From Cohnella laeviribosi DSM 21336 (GTDB taxonomy: Bacteria > Bacillota > Bacilli > Paenibacillales > Paenibacillaceae): a stretch of DNA of 64,000 nucleotides. Below, in pieces: positions 41,078-50,322 of this stretch. Location of the stretch: contig NZ_KB899817.1 in assembly GCF_000378425.1 (NCBI RefSeq), positions 1 to 64,000 on the forward strand, written 5' to 3'. The notes under the pieces are model-generated. The model was not told the origin of the DNA. It saw nothing but the letters and a program-made list of their open reading frames with translations, and made no database searches. Made by a program: the position numbers and the translations under genes. Numbering within the stretch: the first letter of the stretch is position 1; every line of letters begins with the position of its first letter.

Positions 41078-41753
41078 AGCCGTATTCCCCTTTCGGCTCG
41101 TCGCGAACGATGGTTCCCCGTTCGATTGCGATGACGCGCTTGCGCAGGGTGTTCACGATGTCCTTGTTGTGGGTAGCCATGACGATGGTCGTACCGCGAA
41201 AATTGATTTCCTCCAGCAGCTTCATGATCCCCCAGGACGTTTCGGGGTCGAGATTGCCCGTCGGCTCGTCGGCGACGATGACGGCGGGATTGTTGACGAT
41301 TGCGCGGGCGATGGCGACCCGCTGTTGCTCCCCGCCCGAAAGCTGGGCCGGCAGGCTGCTTGCCTTATGCTTCAGGCCGACCAGTTCGAGCGCTTCCATC
41401 GTCCGGCGGCGGATGACCTTTTTCGGCGCCTCGATGACTTCCATCGCAAAAGCGACATTCTCGTATGCGGATAATTTCGGGAGCAGACGGAAATCTTGGA
41501 AGATGACGCCGATGTTGCGGCGGATGAACGGAATTTTGCGCTGTTTCAGCTTGCCGATATTGAACCCGTTGACGAACAGTTGCCCTTTGGTCGGGACTTC
41601 CTCCCGATAGATCAGCTTCATGAACGTCGATTTGCCGGCCCCGGAAGGACCGACGATATATACGAACTCGTTGCGGTCGATCACAACGTTGATTCCGCTT
41701 AGGGCGGTAGTTCCGTCCGGGTATGTCTTGGCTACATCGTGCATTTCAATCAC
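41067..41753 (-). CDS. ftsE: cell division ATP-binding protein FtsE
   Basis: The 228-residue ABC ATPase shows Walker [19 protein letters not shown], the signature [19 protein letters not shown], Walker [17 protein letters not shown] and the H-loop MATHNK. The start is GTG at 41753 (the usual FtsE beginning, [15 protein letters not shown]), with only a weak AAGGTG upstream. It leads the ftsE-ftsX-envC-like series. The 226-base gap to the divergent vanW gene is AT-rich; I could not define a firm promoter in it. Confidence 0.95.
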   Translation of the reverse strand: MIEMHDVAKTYPDGTTALSGINVVIDRNEFVYIVGPSGAGKSTFMKLIYREEVPTKGQLFVNGFNIGKLKQRKIPFIRRNIGVIFQDFRLLPKLSAYENVAFAMEVIEAPKKVIRRRTMEALELVGLKHKASSLPAQLSGGEQQRVAIARAIVNNPAVIVADEPTGNLDPETSWGIMKLLEEINFRGTTIVMATHNKDIVNTLRKRVIAIERGTIVRDEPKGEYGYDS

Positions 41754-41979
41754 TTGGAATCACACCTTGTTTGAATTCGGACTTTTGATACTTCGACATT
41801 GTGCCTAAAAATCCTTTATTTGTCGACTCGTCTTGGGTAAAGCGCACGAATTTTTGTCGCCGCAAAGCGTTGGCCGCCATGGGACTTGGGAAATTTTTAA
41901 AAGTTTTTTAATCTGTCGGGTCCGCGCTCGCGCGATGGAATGTTCAGGATTTCCAGAAACAATTTAGGGAGGAAGTGCG

Positions 41980-43293
41980 GTGCGAAAAGGTTGGATGGGG
42001 CCGGTCGCCATCGCGGCGGCTCTGGGAATCGGCGCCGGTACGGCGCTTGGCTGTGCTATGCATGACGGAGACGGGAAATGGGCGCTGAGCTTGTCCGCAG
42101 GCGGGCATCGAGAGCGATGGGGCGAGACGGCGGAGGCGCTGCCTCTAGCGGCGGCCGTCCCGGGCGGGGCGGAGACGAGGCAGACGCCCGTCGCTGCGGG
42201 TGCGGCGGACGCGCTGCTTGCAGCGGTGCGCCGGCAGGCGACCCTCGCAGCGGGCGGCGAGCGGCCGGACGCGCGGCCCCTGGCGGGGGCGGCGGAGATG
42301 CTGCCGGCCGGTCTGTCTCTGGCGGCAGCCGTACCGGACGCGGCGAAGACGATGCCAGCCGGTCTACCTCTGGCGGCGGTAGTACCAGGCGCGGCGGAGA
42401 AGCTACCGGCCGATCTGTCTTCGGCAGCGGCCGCCACCAGTGCTCCGGAGCAGAAGCATCGGGACGAAGAACGCCCGCGCAAAATCGCGGCGTTTTCCAC
42501 CTCCTTTTCGGCAAGCGACGAAGGCCGCTCACATAACATCGAGGCTGTGGCACAAGCGCTTGACAACACGCTGCTGATGCCGGGCGACGTGTTCGATTTC
42601 GGCAGCATCGTCGCCAAGGCGGAACGGGAACGCGGCTTCAAGGAAGCGCCTGTCATCGTGAGCGGCAAGCTGAAGCCCGGGATCGGCGGCGGCATTTGCC
42701 AGGTCAGCAGCACCCTTTACAACGCCGTGCTGCGCGCGGACGGCATCGACATCGTGGAGCGGCGGAACCATTCGCTCCCGGTCGGCTATTTGCCTGTCGG
42801 CCTGGACGCCACCTTCGCGGACGGCTTCATCAACTTCCGCTTTCGCAACGCCACGGGCAAACCGCTTCGGATCAAGACGGAAGTCCGGAACAAAACCGTG
42901 ACCGTCAAACTGCTCGGAGCCATGAACGAAAACGTGGAGTACCGGATCGAAACGGTGATGCAATACATCATCGCGCCCAAAATCGTTTACGTGGCGGACC
43001 CGCATCTGGCCGAAGGCCAAAGCAAGACGCTGCGTCCAGGCGCGGAAGGCTACGTCGTCGACACATACCGCGTGAAGCTGGTCAACGGGGAATTCGCGAA
43101 ACGGGTCCGTATTTCGCACGACACGTACCGCTCGCAGGATGCGCTCGTCGCCGTCCATCCGGACGATCCGCGTCTGGAGCCTTCTGCTGCCAAACAGCCG
43201 GCTCCGCATGGGCTTCCCTCTTCGGATTCCTCTGCGCCGGAATCGCACGCTCCGGTCCCTCTTCACGGCGGCGTGCCGGTCGAACCGTTGTAA
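41980..43293 (+). CDS. VanW-family exported protein
   Basis: The 437-residue protein has an N-terminal signal or anchor (residues 5-25), an Ala/Pro-rich region (35-160) and a VanW domain (about 165-340: FSTSFSASDEGRSHNIEAVAQALDNTLLMPGDVFDFG...GGGICQVSSTLYNAVL), then a Pro/Ser-rich tail. VanW domains occur in surface proteins of Gram-positives and in some vancomycin-resistance clusters; their activity is unknown. The Ala/Pro region includes about 2.5 copies of a 17-residue repeat (PAGLSLAAAVPDAAKTM type, 51-bp period), likely a flexible spacer. The start is GTG with GGGAGG 7 bases upstream. A hairpin terminator follows. Confidence 0.85.
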   Translation: MRKGWMGPVAIAAALGIGAGTALGCAMHDGDGKWALSLSAGGHRERWGETAEALPLAAAVPGGAETRQTPVAAGAADALLAAVRRQATLAAGGERPDARPLAGAAEMLPAGLSLAAAVPDAAKTMPAGLPLAAVVPGAAEKLPADLSSAAAATSAPEQKHRDEERPRKIAAFSTSFSASDEGRSHNIEAVAQALDNTLLMPGDVFDFGSIVAKAERERGFKEAPVIVSGKLKPGIGGGICQVSSTLYNAVLRADGIDIVERRNHSLPVGYLPVGLDATFADGFINFRFRNATGKPLRIKTEVRNKTVTVKLLGAMNENVEYRIETVMQYIIAPKIVYVADPHLAEGQSKTLRPGAEGYVVDTYRVKLVNGEFAKRVRISHDTYRSQDALVAVHPDDPRLEPSAAKQPAPHGLPSSDSSAPESHAPVPLHGGVPVEPL

Positions 43294-43318
43294 AAGCGGG
43301 GTTGGAGCCCCGCCTTTT
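43292..43318 (+). terminator. terminator of the vanW gene
   Basis: AAAGCGGGG and CCCCGC (6-base loop) followed by CTTTTCC, overlapping the stop codon region. Confidence 0.75.
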
Positions 43319-43458
43319 CCCGGTATCCCGTCCCTCGGGCTCGCCCTTTCCACATCCTCTGCTTTCCGGTAACAGCCTCATCCTTGCCTTTCGGGTACCG
43401 GATCGCCCTCCACTCCTTTGCCCCCTAAATTCGTTCTCCTGTACGGTGGCCCCGAAAC

Positions 43459-43664
43459 GAAACTGTAGTTGCACAAATAGCAATTGCACGACTGTTTTCC
43501 GCTTTTTCGCGTTTGCAGTTGCTATTACGGCAATTCGACGGCCCGACACCTCGTTCGGAGACCGAAATCGAAACTGTAGTTGCACAAATAGCAATTGCAC
43601 GGCTGTTTTCCGTTTTTTCGCGTTTGCAATTGCTATTACGGCAATTCGACGGCCCGACACCTCG
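43459..43664. repeat. four-hairpin array B: two near-identical 95-bp units (period 111 bp)
   Basis: Units at 43459-43553 and 43570-43664 differ at only about three positions. Each contains two inverted repeats, AGTTGC...GCAATT and R-RTTGC...GCAATT; these start at 43467, 43517, 43578 and 43628 (steps 50, 61, 50). Between the first and second motif of each unit is CCG-YTTTTTCGCG. Farther right, GGATGAA recurs at 43699, 43814 and 43865 (last step 51), perhaps a decayed array. The 43294-44040 gap otherwise shows no supported gene. Confidence 0.88.
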
Positions 43665-43954
43665 TAAGGCGACCCGCTGCTCAAGCGTGAGCCCTCGGGG
43701 ATGAACGCGGGCTGCGGAACGGAAACGGCAGGCAGCCGCAATGTTGCGTAGATAATGTTGCGAGGGCAAACGATCTGCTCGATGGATGTAGGTGGCGGTA
43801 AAGGCGCCCTGGGGGATGAAGCGGAATTTGGAGAACATGCGGAAGCCAATGCAGGCGCACTCCCGGATGAACGTCCTGCATGCAAGGAGCCAATAACGGC
43901 GATTGAGCGGCAGGCAGGCAAAAAGGTACGGCGGAGCTTCGGATTCCGGGAGGC

Positions 43955-43992
43955 TAAAAATGCAGCAAACCGCCGGGCATCGCGCCCGGCGG
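43955..43992 (-). terminator. possible terminator of the arginine operon
   Basis: CCGCCGGGC and GCCCGGCGG form a 9-bp stem with a 5-base loop, 49 bases after the argH stop. The minus-strand T tract is broken (TTTGCTGCATTTTT). Confidence 0.45.
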
Positions 43993-44040
43993 CGTTGCAC
44001 AAAACGGAGCCTGATGAACTCCGCGCTTGCGGCCCTTCGC

Positions 44041-45456
44041 TTATTTGCACTTTTCGGCGTACTCCGCCGTCCAGGCGTGAACGCGCGCGAGCTCGGCTTC
44101 CGCCCGTTCGATCGCGGCGGCTACCTGTTCCGTCGCCGTGCCGCCGTAAACGTTGCGCGCGTTGACGACGTTTTCCGGCTTCAGCACTTCGTAGATCCGG
44201 TCGTCGAACAGCGACGAGAATTGCTTGAATTCGTCCAGCGTCAGGTCCAGCAGGAACTTGTTGTTCTGGATGCAGTACAGCACCGTCTTGCCGATCACTT
44301 CGTGCGCCTGGCGGAACGGCATCCCTTTGCCGACCAGGAAGTCGGCGATGTCCGTCGCGTTGGAGAAGTCGCGGTCGACGGCCCGGCGCATTTGCTCCTT
44401 GCGGACCTTCATCGTCGCGATCATCGGCGCAAACAGCTGCAGAGCGCCCTGGAGCGTCTTGACCGTATCGAACATGCCTTCCTTGTCTTCCTGCATGTCC
44501 TTGTTGTACGCGAGCGGCAGCGACTTCAGCACCGTCAGCAGGCCGACGAGATGGCCGTACACCCGCCCCGTTTTGCCGCGCACAAGCTCGGGCACGTCCG
44601 GGTTCTTCTTCTGCGGCATGATGCTCGATCCGGTGCAGAACGCGTCGTCCAGCTCGATAAATTGGAACTCCGTGCTGGACCACAGCACCAGCTCTTCGCT
44701 AAGCCGCGACAAATGCGTCATAATCAGCGAGGCGTTGGCCAGAAACTCGACGATAAAATCGCGGTCGCTGACGGCGTCCAGACTGTTTTCGTACACCCGC
44801 CCGAAATTGAGCAGCTTCGCCGTGTACAGGCGGTCGATCGCAAACGTCGTGCCGGCCAGCGCGCCCGCGCCGAGCGGCAGCGTGTCGATGCGCTTGTAGC
44901 TGTCCTGCAGACGCTCGATATCGCGTCCGAACATGGAGACGTAGGCCATCAGATGATGCGCGAACAAAATCGGCTGCGCCCGCTGAAGATGCGTGTAGCC
45001 CGGCACGATCGTGTCCAGGTTGGCTTTGGCCTGCCCGATCAGCGCCTCCTGCAGCTTCGCGAGCAGATCGACGAATTCGACGACCCTTTTGCGCAAGTAC
45101 AGGTGCATGTCCGTCGCCACCTGGTCGTTGCGGCTGCGTCCCGTATGCAGCTTGCCCCCGACCGGCCCGATCTCGTCGATGAGCGCCTTTTCGATGTTCA
45201 TGTGAATGTCTTCGTCGGCGATCGAGAACTCCTGCTCGCCCCGCTGGATGCGGTTGCGCACCTTCAGCAAGCCTTCCTTGATTTTTTCGACGTCGTCCGC
45301 AGGCAGGACGCCGCAATGGCCCAACATCGAGACATGCGCGAGGCTGCCCTGGATATCCTCTTCGGCCAGCTCTTTGTCGAACGTAATCGACGCCGTGTAT
45401 TCCTCCACCAGTTGGTCGGTTTTTTTCGTAAACCGGCCTCCCCAAAGCTTGCTCAT
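44041..45456 (-). CDS. argH: argininosuccinate lyase
   Basis: The 471-residue enzyme splits argininosuccinate into arginine and fumarate, the last step of arginine synthesis. Signatures include [15 protein letters not shown], the catalytic-region [13 protein letters not shown]-like segment and the flexible [20 protein letters not shown] loop with the catalytic serine. The ATG at 45456 has AAGGGAG about 11 bases upstream. A 326-base gap with two terminators separates it from argG, so it may depend on its own promoter (TATAAT at 45632-45627 on the minus strand, -35 unclear). Confidence 0.96.
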   Translation of the reverse strand: MSKLWGGRFTKKTDQLVEEYTASITFDKELAEEDIQGSLAHVSMLGHCGVLPADDVEKIKEGLLKVRNRIQRGEQEFSIADEDIHMNIEKALIDEIGPVGGKLHTGRSRNDQVATDMHLYLRKRVVEFVDLLAKLQEALIGQAKANLDTIVPGYTHLQRAQPILFAHHLMAYVSMFGRDIERLQDSYKRIDTLPLGAGALAGTTFAIDRLYTAKLLNFGRVYENSLDAVSDRDFIVEFLANASLIMTHLSRLSEELVLWSSTEFQFIELDDAFCTGSSIMPQKKNPDVPELVRGKTGRVYGHLVGLLTVLKSLPLAYNKDMQEDKEGMFDTVKTLQGALQLFAPMIATMKVRKEQMRRAVDRDFSNATDIADFLVGKGMPFRQAHEVIGKTVLYCIQNNKFLLDLTLDEFKQFSSLFDDRIYEVLKPENVVNARNVYGGTATEQVAAAIERAEAELARVHAWTAEYAEKCK

Positions 45457-45665
45457 ATCCTTCGTGACTCCCTTCGTATCTTCAGCCGGCGATCGGCCCG
45501 GTCCCGTTCCGCGCCGCTGCGAAAGCGCACCGCTCCGATCCCGAAGGCAAAACCGCCAAAAAACGCCGGCTGCAAGCTGAAACTGCCGGAACGCATGGCG
45601 TCCATGTTCCGTGCAAGCACTTTCCCATTATACATGATACAAGCCAACCGGGCCCGTTGCACAAG

Positions 45666-45689
45666 AAAAAGAACTGCGGTGCGCAGTTC
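45666..45689 (-). terminator. terminator 2 downstream of argG
   Basis: A perfect 8-bp hairpin, GAACTGCG-CAC-CGCAGTTC, followed by TTTTTC on the minus strand. It is the second of two tandem terminators in the argG-argH gap. Confidence 0.85.
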
Positions 45690-45705
45690 ATCGGTACAGA
45701 TCGGG

Positions 45706-45755
45706 AAAAAGGGCCCGGGAGCGCCGCCGGCGTCCAAAGACCGTGCGCCGCTCCC
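45706..45755 (-). terminator. terminator 1 downstream of argG
   Basis: Minus-strand GGGAGCG pairs with CGCTCCC, with further inner G-C pairs, followed by GGGCCC and TTTTT. It lies 28 bases after the argG stop. Confidence 0.7.
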
Positions 45756-45782
45756 TTTCCGATGCGTTCGTGCCCCTCCCGT

Positions 45783-47030
45783 TTACCCGTTGTTCAGGCC
45801 GGAAGCGCCGTTTACGCCGGCCGAAACTTTCAGGCGCAGCGCGTTCAGGCGGATGAAGCCGGTCGCGTCGCTTTGATCGTAAGCCTGCGTCGGGTCCGCC
45901 TCCATCGTCGCGATGTGCGGGTTGTACAGGCTGACCGGACTTTTCAGCCCCGCCGCCATCACGTTGCCTTTATACAGCTTCAGGCGAACGGTGCCGGTCA
46001 CGTTCTTCTGGCTTTCGGTGACGAGCGCTTGAATGGCGAGGCGCTCCGGCGCGAACCAGAAGCCGTTGTATACGAGCGAAGCGTACTTCGGAATGAGCGA
46101 GTCGCGCAGGTGCATGACGTCGCGGTCCATCGTCAGCGACTCCATTTTGCGGTGCGCCGTGAACAGGATGGTGCCGCCCGGCGTCTCGTATACGCCGCGG
46201 CTCTTCATGCCGACAAAACGGTTCTCGACCATGTCGACGCGGCCGATGCCGTGCTTGCCGCCGAGCTCGTTCAGCTTTTCCATCACGCCCAGCGGGCTCA
46301 GCTTCTCGCCGTTCACCGCCACGCAGTTGCCGGCTTCGAACTCAAGCTCCACGTATTCGGGCTGATCCGGCGCCTGCTCCGGCGATACGCTCAGCACGTA
46401 CATGTCCTGCGCCTCCGGCGCGCTCGAATCGTACCACGGGTCCTCCAGCACGCCGCTCTCGAAGCTGATGTGCAGCAAATTGCGGTCCATCGAATACGGC
46501 TTGGCCGCCGACGCCTGAACCGGGATGCCGTGCTTCTCGGCGTAGGCGATCATTTCGGCGCGGCCCGGGAACGCTTTGCGGAACGCCTCGTCGCGCCAGG
46601 GCGCGATCACCTTGATGTCCGGCGCCAGCGCCGCGGCCGTCAGCTCAAAGCGCACCTGGTCGTTGCCTTTGCCGGTGGCGCCGTGCGCGATCGCCGTCGC
46701 GCCTTCGGCGCGGGCGATTTCGACCATGCGTTTGGCGATCAGCGGACGCGCGATGCTCGTGCCGAGCAGGTACTGCCCTTCGTACAGCGCTCCCGCCTGG
46801 AACATCGGGAAAATAAAATCTTTGGCGAACTCTTCCCGGAGGTCGTCGATGTAAACTTTGGACGCGCCGGTTTTGATCGCTTTTTCCTCGAGTCCGTCGA
46901 GTTCTTCCTTCTGGCCGATGTCGGCGGTGAAGGTGATGATTTCGGCATCGTACGTCTCTTTCAGCCAGGTCAGGATGACGGACGTATCGAGCCCGCCGGA
47001 ATATGCCAACACGATTTTTTCTTTGGCCAT
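45783..47030 (-). CDS. argG: argininosuccinate synthase
   Basis: The 415-residue enzyme joins citrulline and aspartate with ATP. The N-terminal PP-loop [12 protein letters not shown], the citrulline/aspartate-binding region [13 protein letters not shown] and the later [24 protein letters not shown] are intact. The ATG at 47030 has AAGGAG 10 bases upstream; an earlier TTG (MPIM...) is too close to that site. It follows argF after 101 bases and is followed by tandem terminators before argH. Confidence 0.97.
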   Translation of the reverse strand: MAKEKIVLAYSGGLDTSVILTWLKETYDAEIITFTADIGQKEELDGLEEKAIKTGASKVYIDDLREEFAKDFIFPMFQAGALYEGQYLLGTSIARPLIAKRMVEIARAEGATAIAHGATGKGNDQVRFELTAAALAPDIKVIAPWRDEAFRKAFPGRAEMIAYAEKHGIPVQASAAKPYSMDRNLLHISFESGVLEDPWYDSSAPEAQDMYVLSVSPEQAPDQPEYVELEFEAGNCVAVNGEKLSPLGVMEKLNELGGKHGIGRVDMVENRFVGMKSRGVYETPGGTILFTAHRKMESLTMDRDVMHLRDSLIPKYASLVYNGFWFAPERLAIQALVTESQKNVTGTVRLKLYKGNVMAAGLKSPVSLYNPHIATMEADPTQAYDQSDATGFIRLNALRLKVSAGVNGASGLNNG

Positions 47031-47131
47031 GATGGGCAACGCTCCTTCTTTTTTTCTGAACATCATTCCGCACAATGGAAGCCGCCGGACTCGGCCGTAT
47101 CGCCCGAACCCGACGGCGTCCGCGTTTCAGG

Positions 47132-48091
47132 TTACATGATGGCGGCCATGATCGCTTTTTGCGCGTGCAGCCGGTTTTCCGCCTCGTCGAAAATGACGGA
47201 ATGCGGACCGTCGATCACGCCCTCGGTCACTTCTTCTCCGCGGTGAGCCGGCAAACAGTGCATGAACAGGAAATCCGGCTTGGCGTATTGAACGAGCTGC
47301 TCGTTGACCTGGTAATTTTGGAAGGCGCGCTCCCGTTCCTTCTGCTCTTCTTCAAAGCCCATGCTTGCCCATACGTCGGTATAGACGACGTCCGCGCCTT
47401 CGATCGCTTCGCGGGGGTCGCGCAAAATGTCGATCCGGCTGCCGCTTTCCCTTGCGAAGTCGCGCGCCAGCTTGACCTGCTCCGCGTCCGGCTCGTAGCC
47501 TTCCGGGGACGCGCTCGCAAAGTGAATCCCGAGCTTGCTCGCGCCGATCATCAGCGAATGCAGCATGTTGTTGCCGTCGCCGATGTAGGCGACCTTCAAG
47601 CCTTCGAGACGTCCTTTTTTCTCCAAAATCGTCTGATAGTCCGCCAGCGCCTGACACGGATGGGATTGATCCGACAGCGCGTTGATGACCGGCACGGTCG
47701 CGCTGCGGGCCAGCTCCACGACATTGCGGTGGCCGAACGTCCGAATGATGATGCCGTCTAGGTAGCGGGACAGCGTCATCGCCGTATCGCGGATCGTCTC
47801 GCCGCGTCCCATCTGGATATCGTTGCGGCTCAGAAACAGCGCTTGGCCGCCCAATTGGTACATGCCGACCTCGAACGAAACGCGGGTGCGGGTCGACGAT
47901 TTTTCAAAAATCATGCCGAGCGACTTGCCTTTGAGCGGCTGATACACTTCCCCGGCTTTGAGCTTGCGCTTCAATTCGATGGCCAGATCGATCAAGTAGC
48001 GAATCTCTTCGGACGAGTAATCGACAAGCCCCAGAAAATCCCGGCCCTTCAGTCTTGCGGCCAATTCTTCCGCTTTTGCGGCTGGTTGCAC
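47132..48091 (-). CDS. argF: ornithine carbamoyltransferase
   Basis: The 319-residue enzyme makes citrulline from ornithine and carbamoyl phosphate. The carbamoyl-phosphate loop SSTRTR, the HPCQALAD motif and the ornithine-side FMHCLPAHRG are present. The start is GTG at 48091, with AAGGAGG 7 bases upstream. Carbamoyl phosphate synthase genes (carAB), which sit in this operon in B. subtilis, are absent here. Confidence 0.97.
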   Translation of the reverse strand: MQPAAKAEELAARLKGRDFLGLVDYSSEEIRYLIDLAIELKRKLKAGEVYQPLKGKSLGMIFEKSSTRTRVSFEVGMYQLGGQALFLSRNDIQMGRGETIRDTAMTLSRYLDGIIIRTFGHRNVVELARSATVPVINALSDQSHPCQALADYQTILEKKGRLEGLKVAYIGDGNNMLHSLMIGASKLGIHFASASPEGYEPDAEQVKLARDFARESGSRIDILRDPREAIEGADVVYTDVWASMGFEEEQKERERAFQNYQVNEQLVQYAKPDFLFMHCLPAHRGEEVTEGVIDGPHSVIFDEAENRLHAQKAIMAAIM

Positions 48092-48212
48092 GACAACCCC
48101 TCCTTCACGATCGTAAAATTCCGTCCCGGAAAGCCTCTCCCGGGCTTTATCTTAACATCTGTCGGGTTCCGTGCTTTCGGATTCCGACGTTATTCCGACG
48201 TTACTCCGACGG

Positions 48213-49397
48213 TTATTCCGCCGGCGTTCGAACCGCCGCCCGCTCCTTCAGCACGGCAGCGATCAGGCCGACCGCTTCGTCGATCTCCTCGCCGGTGACG
48301 AGCAGATTCGGCAGCAGGCGAATGACATTCGGCCCGGCCACCACGACGAGCAGGCCGCGGCGGTACAGCTCGGCAACGGCGTCGGCGACGGGTTCGTCGC
48401 AGACGATGCCGACCAGCAGGCCTTTGCCGCGGACTTCGAGCACGCCGGGCACGCCGTCAAGCGCTTCGCGCAGCTTGCCGATCAGCCGCTCGCCCGCTTC
48501 GGCGGCACGCTCCGGGGCCTGCTCGATCAGCAGCGTCTCGATCGTCGCGGCGACCGCCGCCATCGCGATCGGCGTGCCGCCGAACGTGGAGCCGTGCGAG
48601 CCGGCGGAGAACGCCGGCACAAGCGGCGCCTTGGCCAGCATCGCGCCGACCGGAAAGCCGCTGCCCAGGCCTTTGGCCAGCGTGAAAATATCCGGTTCCA
48701 CGTCGTAATGCTGGTACGAGAACAGCTTGCCCGTGCGGCCCATGCCGGTCTGGATTTCGTCGATGATCAGCAGCAGCCCGTGGCGGTCGCAAAGCTCCCG
48801 CACGGCGCGCAGAAACGCCGGATCGACCGGAATGACGCCGCCTTCCGCCTGCACCGTCTCGAGCATGACGGCGGCGGTCCGCTCGTTAACGGCGGCCTCC
48901 AGCGCCGGCAAATCATGCAGCGGCACGTGTACGAAGCCTTGCGGCAAGGGCAGGAAGCCTTCCTTGACCTTGTCCTGTCCGGTCGCGGTCAGCGTCGCGA
49001 GCGTCCGGCCGTGGAACGATTGCGTAAAGGTAATGATCTCATGGCGCCCGTTCCCGAGCACCTTCTGATGATAGCGGCGGGCCAGCTTGATCGCCGCTTC
49101 GTTCGCCTCCGCGCCGCTGTTGCAGAAAAAGACGGCGTCGGCGCAACTGTTATCCGTCAGCAGCTTGGCCGCTTTCTCCTGACCCGGTATCTGAAACAGG
49201 TTCGACACATGCCACAGCTGGTCGAGCTGGGCCACCAGCGCCGACTTGACCCGATCCGGAACGTGTCCGAGGTTGGTGACGGCAAGGCCGCTCATAAAAT
49301 CGAGATACTCCTTGCCCTGATCGTCCCACAGGCGGCTTCCCTTGCCCTTCACGATCGTGATCGGGTAACGCCCGTATGTCGGGAACAAATGGCTCAT
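48213..49397 (-). CDS. argD: acetylornithine aminotransferase
   Basis: The 394-residue PLP enzyme converts N-acetylglutamate semialdehyde to N-acetylornithine. It has [18 protein letters not shown], the [13 protein letters not shown] segment, [13 protein letters not shown] and the PLP-binding lysine in [15 protein letters not shown]. The ATG at 49397 has AAGGGAG 8 bases upstream. The 121-base gap to argF includes short direct repeats of ATTCCGACG. Confidence 0.96.
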   Translation of the reverse strand: MSHLFPTYGRYPITIVKGKGSRLWDDQGKEYLDFMSGLAVTNLGHVPDRVKSALVAQLDQLWHVSNLFQIPGQEKAAKLLTDNSCADAVFFCNSGAEANEAAIKLARRYHQKVLGNGRHEIITFTQSFHGRTLATLTATGQDKVKEGFLPLPQGFVHVPLHDLPALEAAVNERTAAVMLETVQAEGGVIPVDPAFLRAVRELCDRHGLLLIIDEIQTGMGRTGKLFSYQHYDVEPDIFTLAKGLGSGFPVGAMLAKAPLVPAFSAGSHGSTFGGTPIAMAAVAATIETLLIEQAPERAAEAGERLIGKLREALDGVPGVLEVRGKGLLVGIVCDEPVADAVAELYRRGLLVVVAGPNVIRLLPNLLVTGEEIDEAVGLIAAVLKERAAVRTPAE

Positions 49398-49423
49398 GCA
49401 GAACACTCCCTTCGCTTCTATGG

Positions 49424-50209
49424 TTATTCGCGCACGATCCGGGTGCCGATGCCGCCCTCGCGGACCGCCCTGCTCAGCACGCGGGGCTCCGCGCCGTCGA
49501 CGATCAGCACTTCCCGCACGTTGCCGTGCAGGCATTTCATGGCTGCGCGCACCTTCGGAATCATGCCGCCGTAAATCTCCCCGCTCGCGATCATCTCCTC
49601 GATGTCCGCGAACGTCGCCTGCGGCATCACCTGCTTCACGCCGTCCCGCGTCCGCATAATGCCGGGCACGTCGGTGACGACAATCATCGTCTCGACGCCC
49701 AGCTTCGACGCCACCGCGCCGGCCGCCGTATCCGCGTTGATGTTGAACCGCTGGCCTTGATCGTTGATGCCGATCGGGGCGATCACGGGCACATATCCGA
49801 GCGCGATCACGCCCTCGATCAGTTCGGCGTTCACGTCGGTCACGTCGCCGACAAAGCCGATCTCGTCCGCATTGGCAACCGGCTCGGCCCGAATCAGCAG
49901 CCCGTCCGTGCCGGACAGGCCGAGCGCCTTGGCGCCGCTTTGCTGCAGCTTGCGCACGATCTCCTTGTTGATGCGGCCGGCAAGCACCATCTCCACGACG
50001 TCCAGCGTCGCTTCGTCCGTCACTCTCAGGCCGTTTGCGAACCGGCTCTCGATGCCGAGCTTGCCCAGCGTTTCATTGATGGCCGGCCCGCCTCCGTGCA
50101 CGATAACCGGCTGCGTTCCGCTTTCCTGCAATTCCCGCAAATCCTGAAAAAAAGCGTCCGGCAGCGCCGCAAGCGTGCTGCCTCCGCACTTCATCACAAA
50201 CCGCGCCAT
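49424..50209 (-). CDS. argB: acetylglutamate kinase
   Basis: The 261-residue kinase phosphorylates N-acetylglutamate. It shows the N-terminal FVMKCGG, the substrate loop VIVHGGGPAINE, GLRVTDEATLDVVEMVLAG and the metal-site lysine in GGMIPKVRAAM. It lacks the N-terminal helix of arginine-inhibited hexameric forms, so feedback inhibition may instead fall elsewhere in the pathway. GGGAGG lies 6 bases before the ATG. Confidence 0.96.
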   Translation of the reverse strand: MARFVMKCGGSTLAALPDAFFQDLRELQESGTQPVIVHGGGPAINETLGKLGIESRFANGLRVTDEATLDVVEMVLAGRINKEIVRKLQQSGAKALGLSGTDGLLIRAEPVANADEIGFVGDVTDVNAELIEGVIALGYVPVIAPIGINDQGQRFNINADTAAGAVASKLGVETMIVVTDVPGIMRTRDGVKQVMPQATFADIEEMIASGEIYGGMIPKVRAAMKCLHGNVREVLIVDGAEPRVLSRAVREGGIGTRIVRE

Positions 50210-50322
50210 ATCCGTCCTCCCGCAAAACCGGCGAATTTTTCAGCCGCCGGCCGATTCCGCCCGGGCCAGGCGAGATGCGCCCACCGCAACCGGCTTCCGC
50301 CGCGAAGCCGTCCCGGAACGGA

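Noticed and set aside
43459-43664. CRISPR array
   Set aside because: Repeats are 19-20 bp palindromes at alternating 50 and 61 bp steps, the intervening sequence is itself repeated rather than unique, and no cas genes are present.
43755-44165. 136-codon open frame running into the argH 3' end
   Set aside because: It overlaps the end of argH on the opposite strand, lacks a convincing start and contains no family motif.
45457-45782. T-box leader before argH
   Set aside because: The AGGGTGGNACCGCG antiterminator motif and specifier stem are not present; the structures are two plain terminators.
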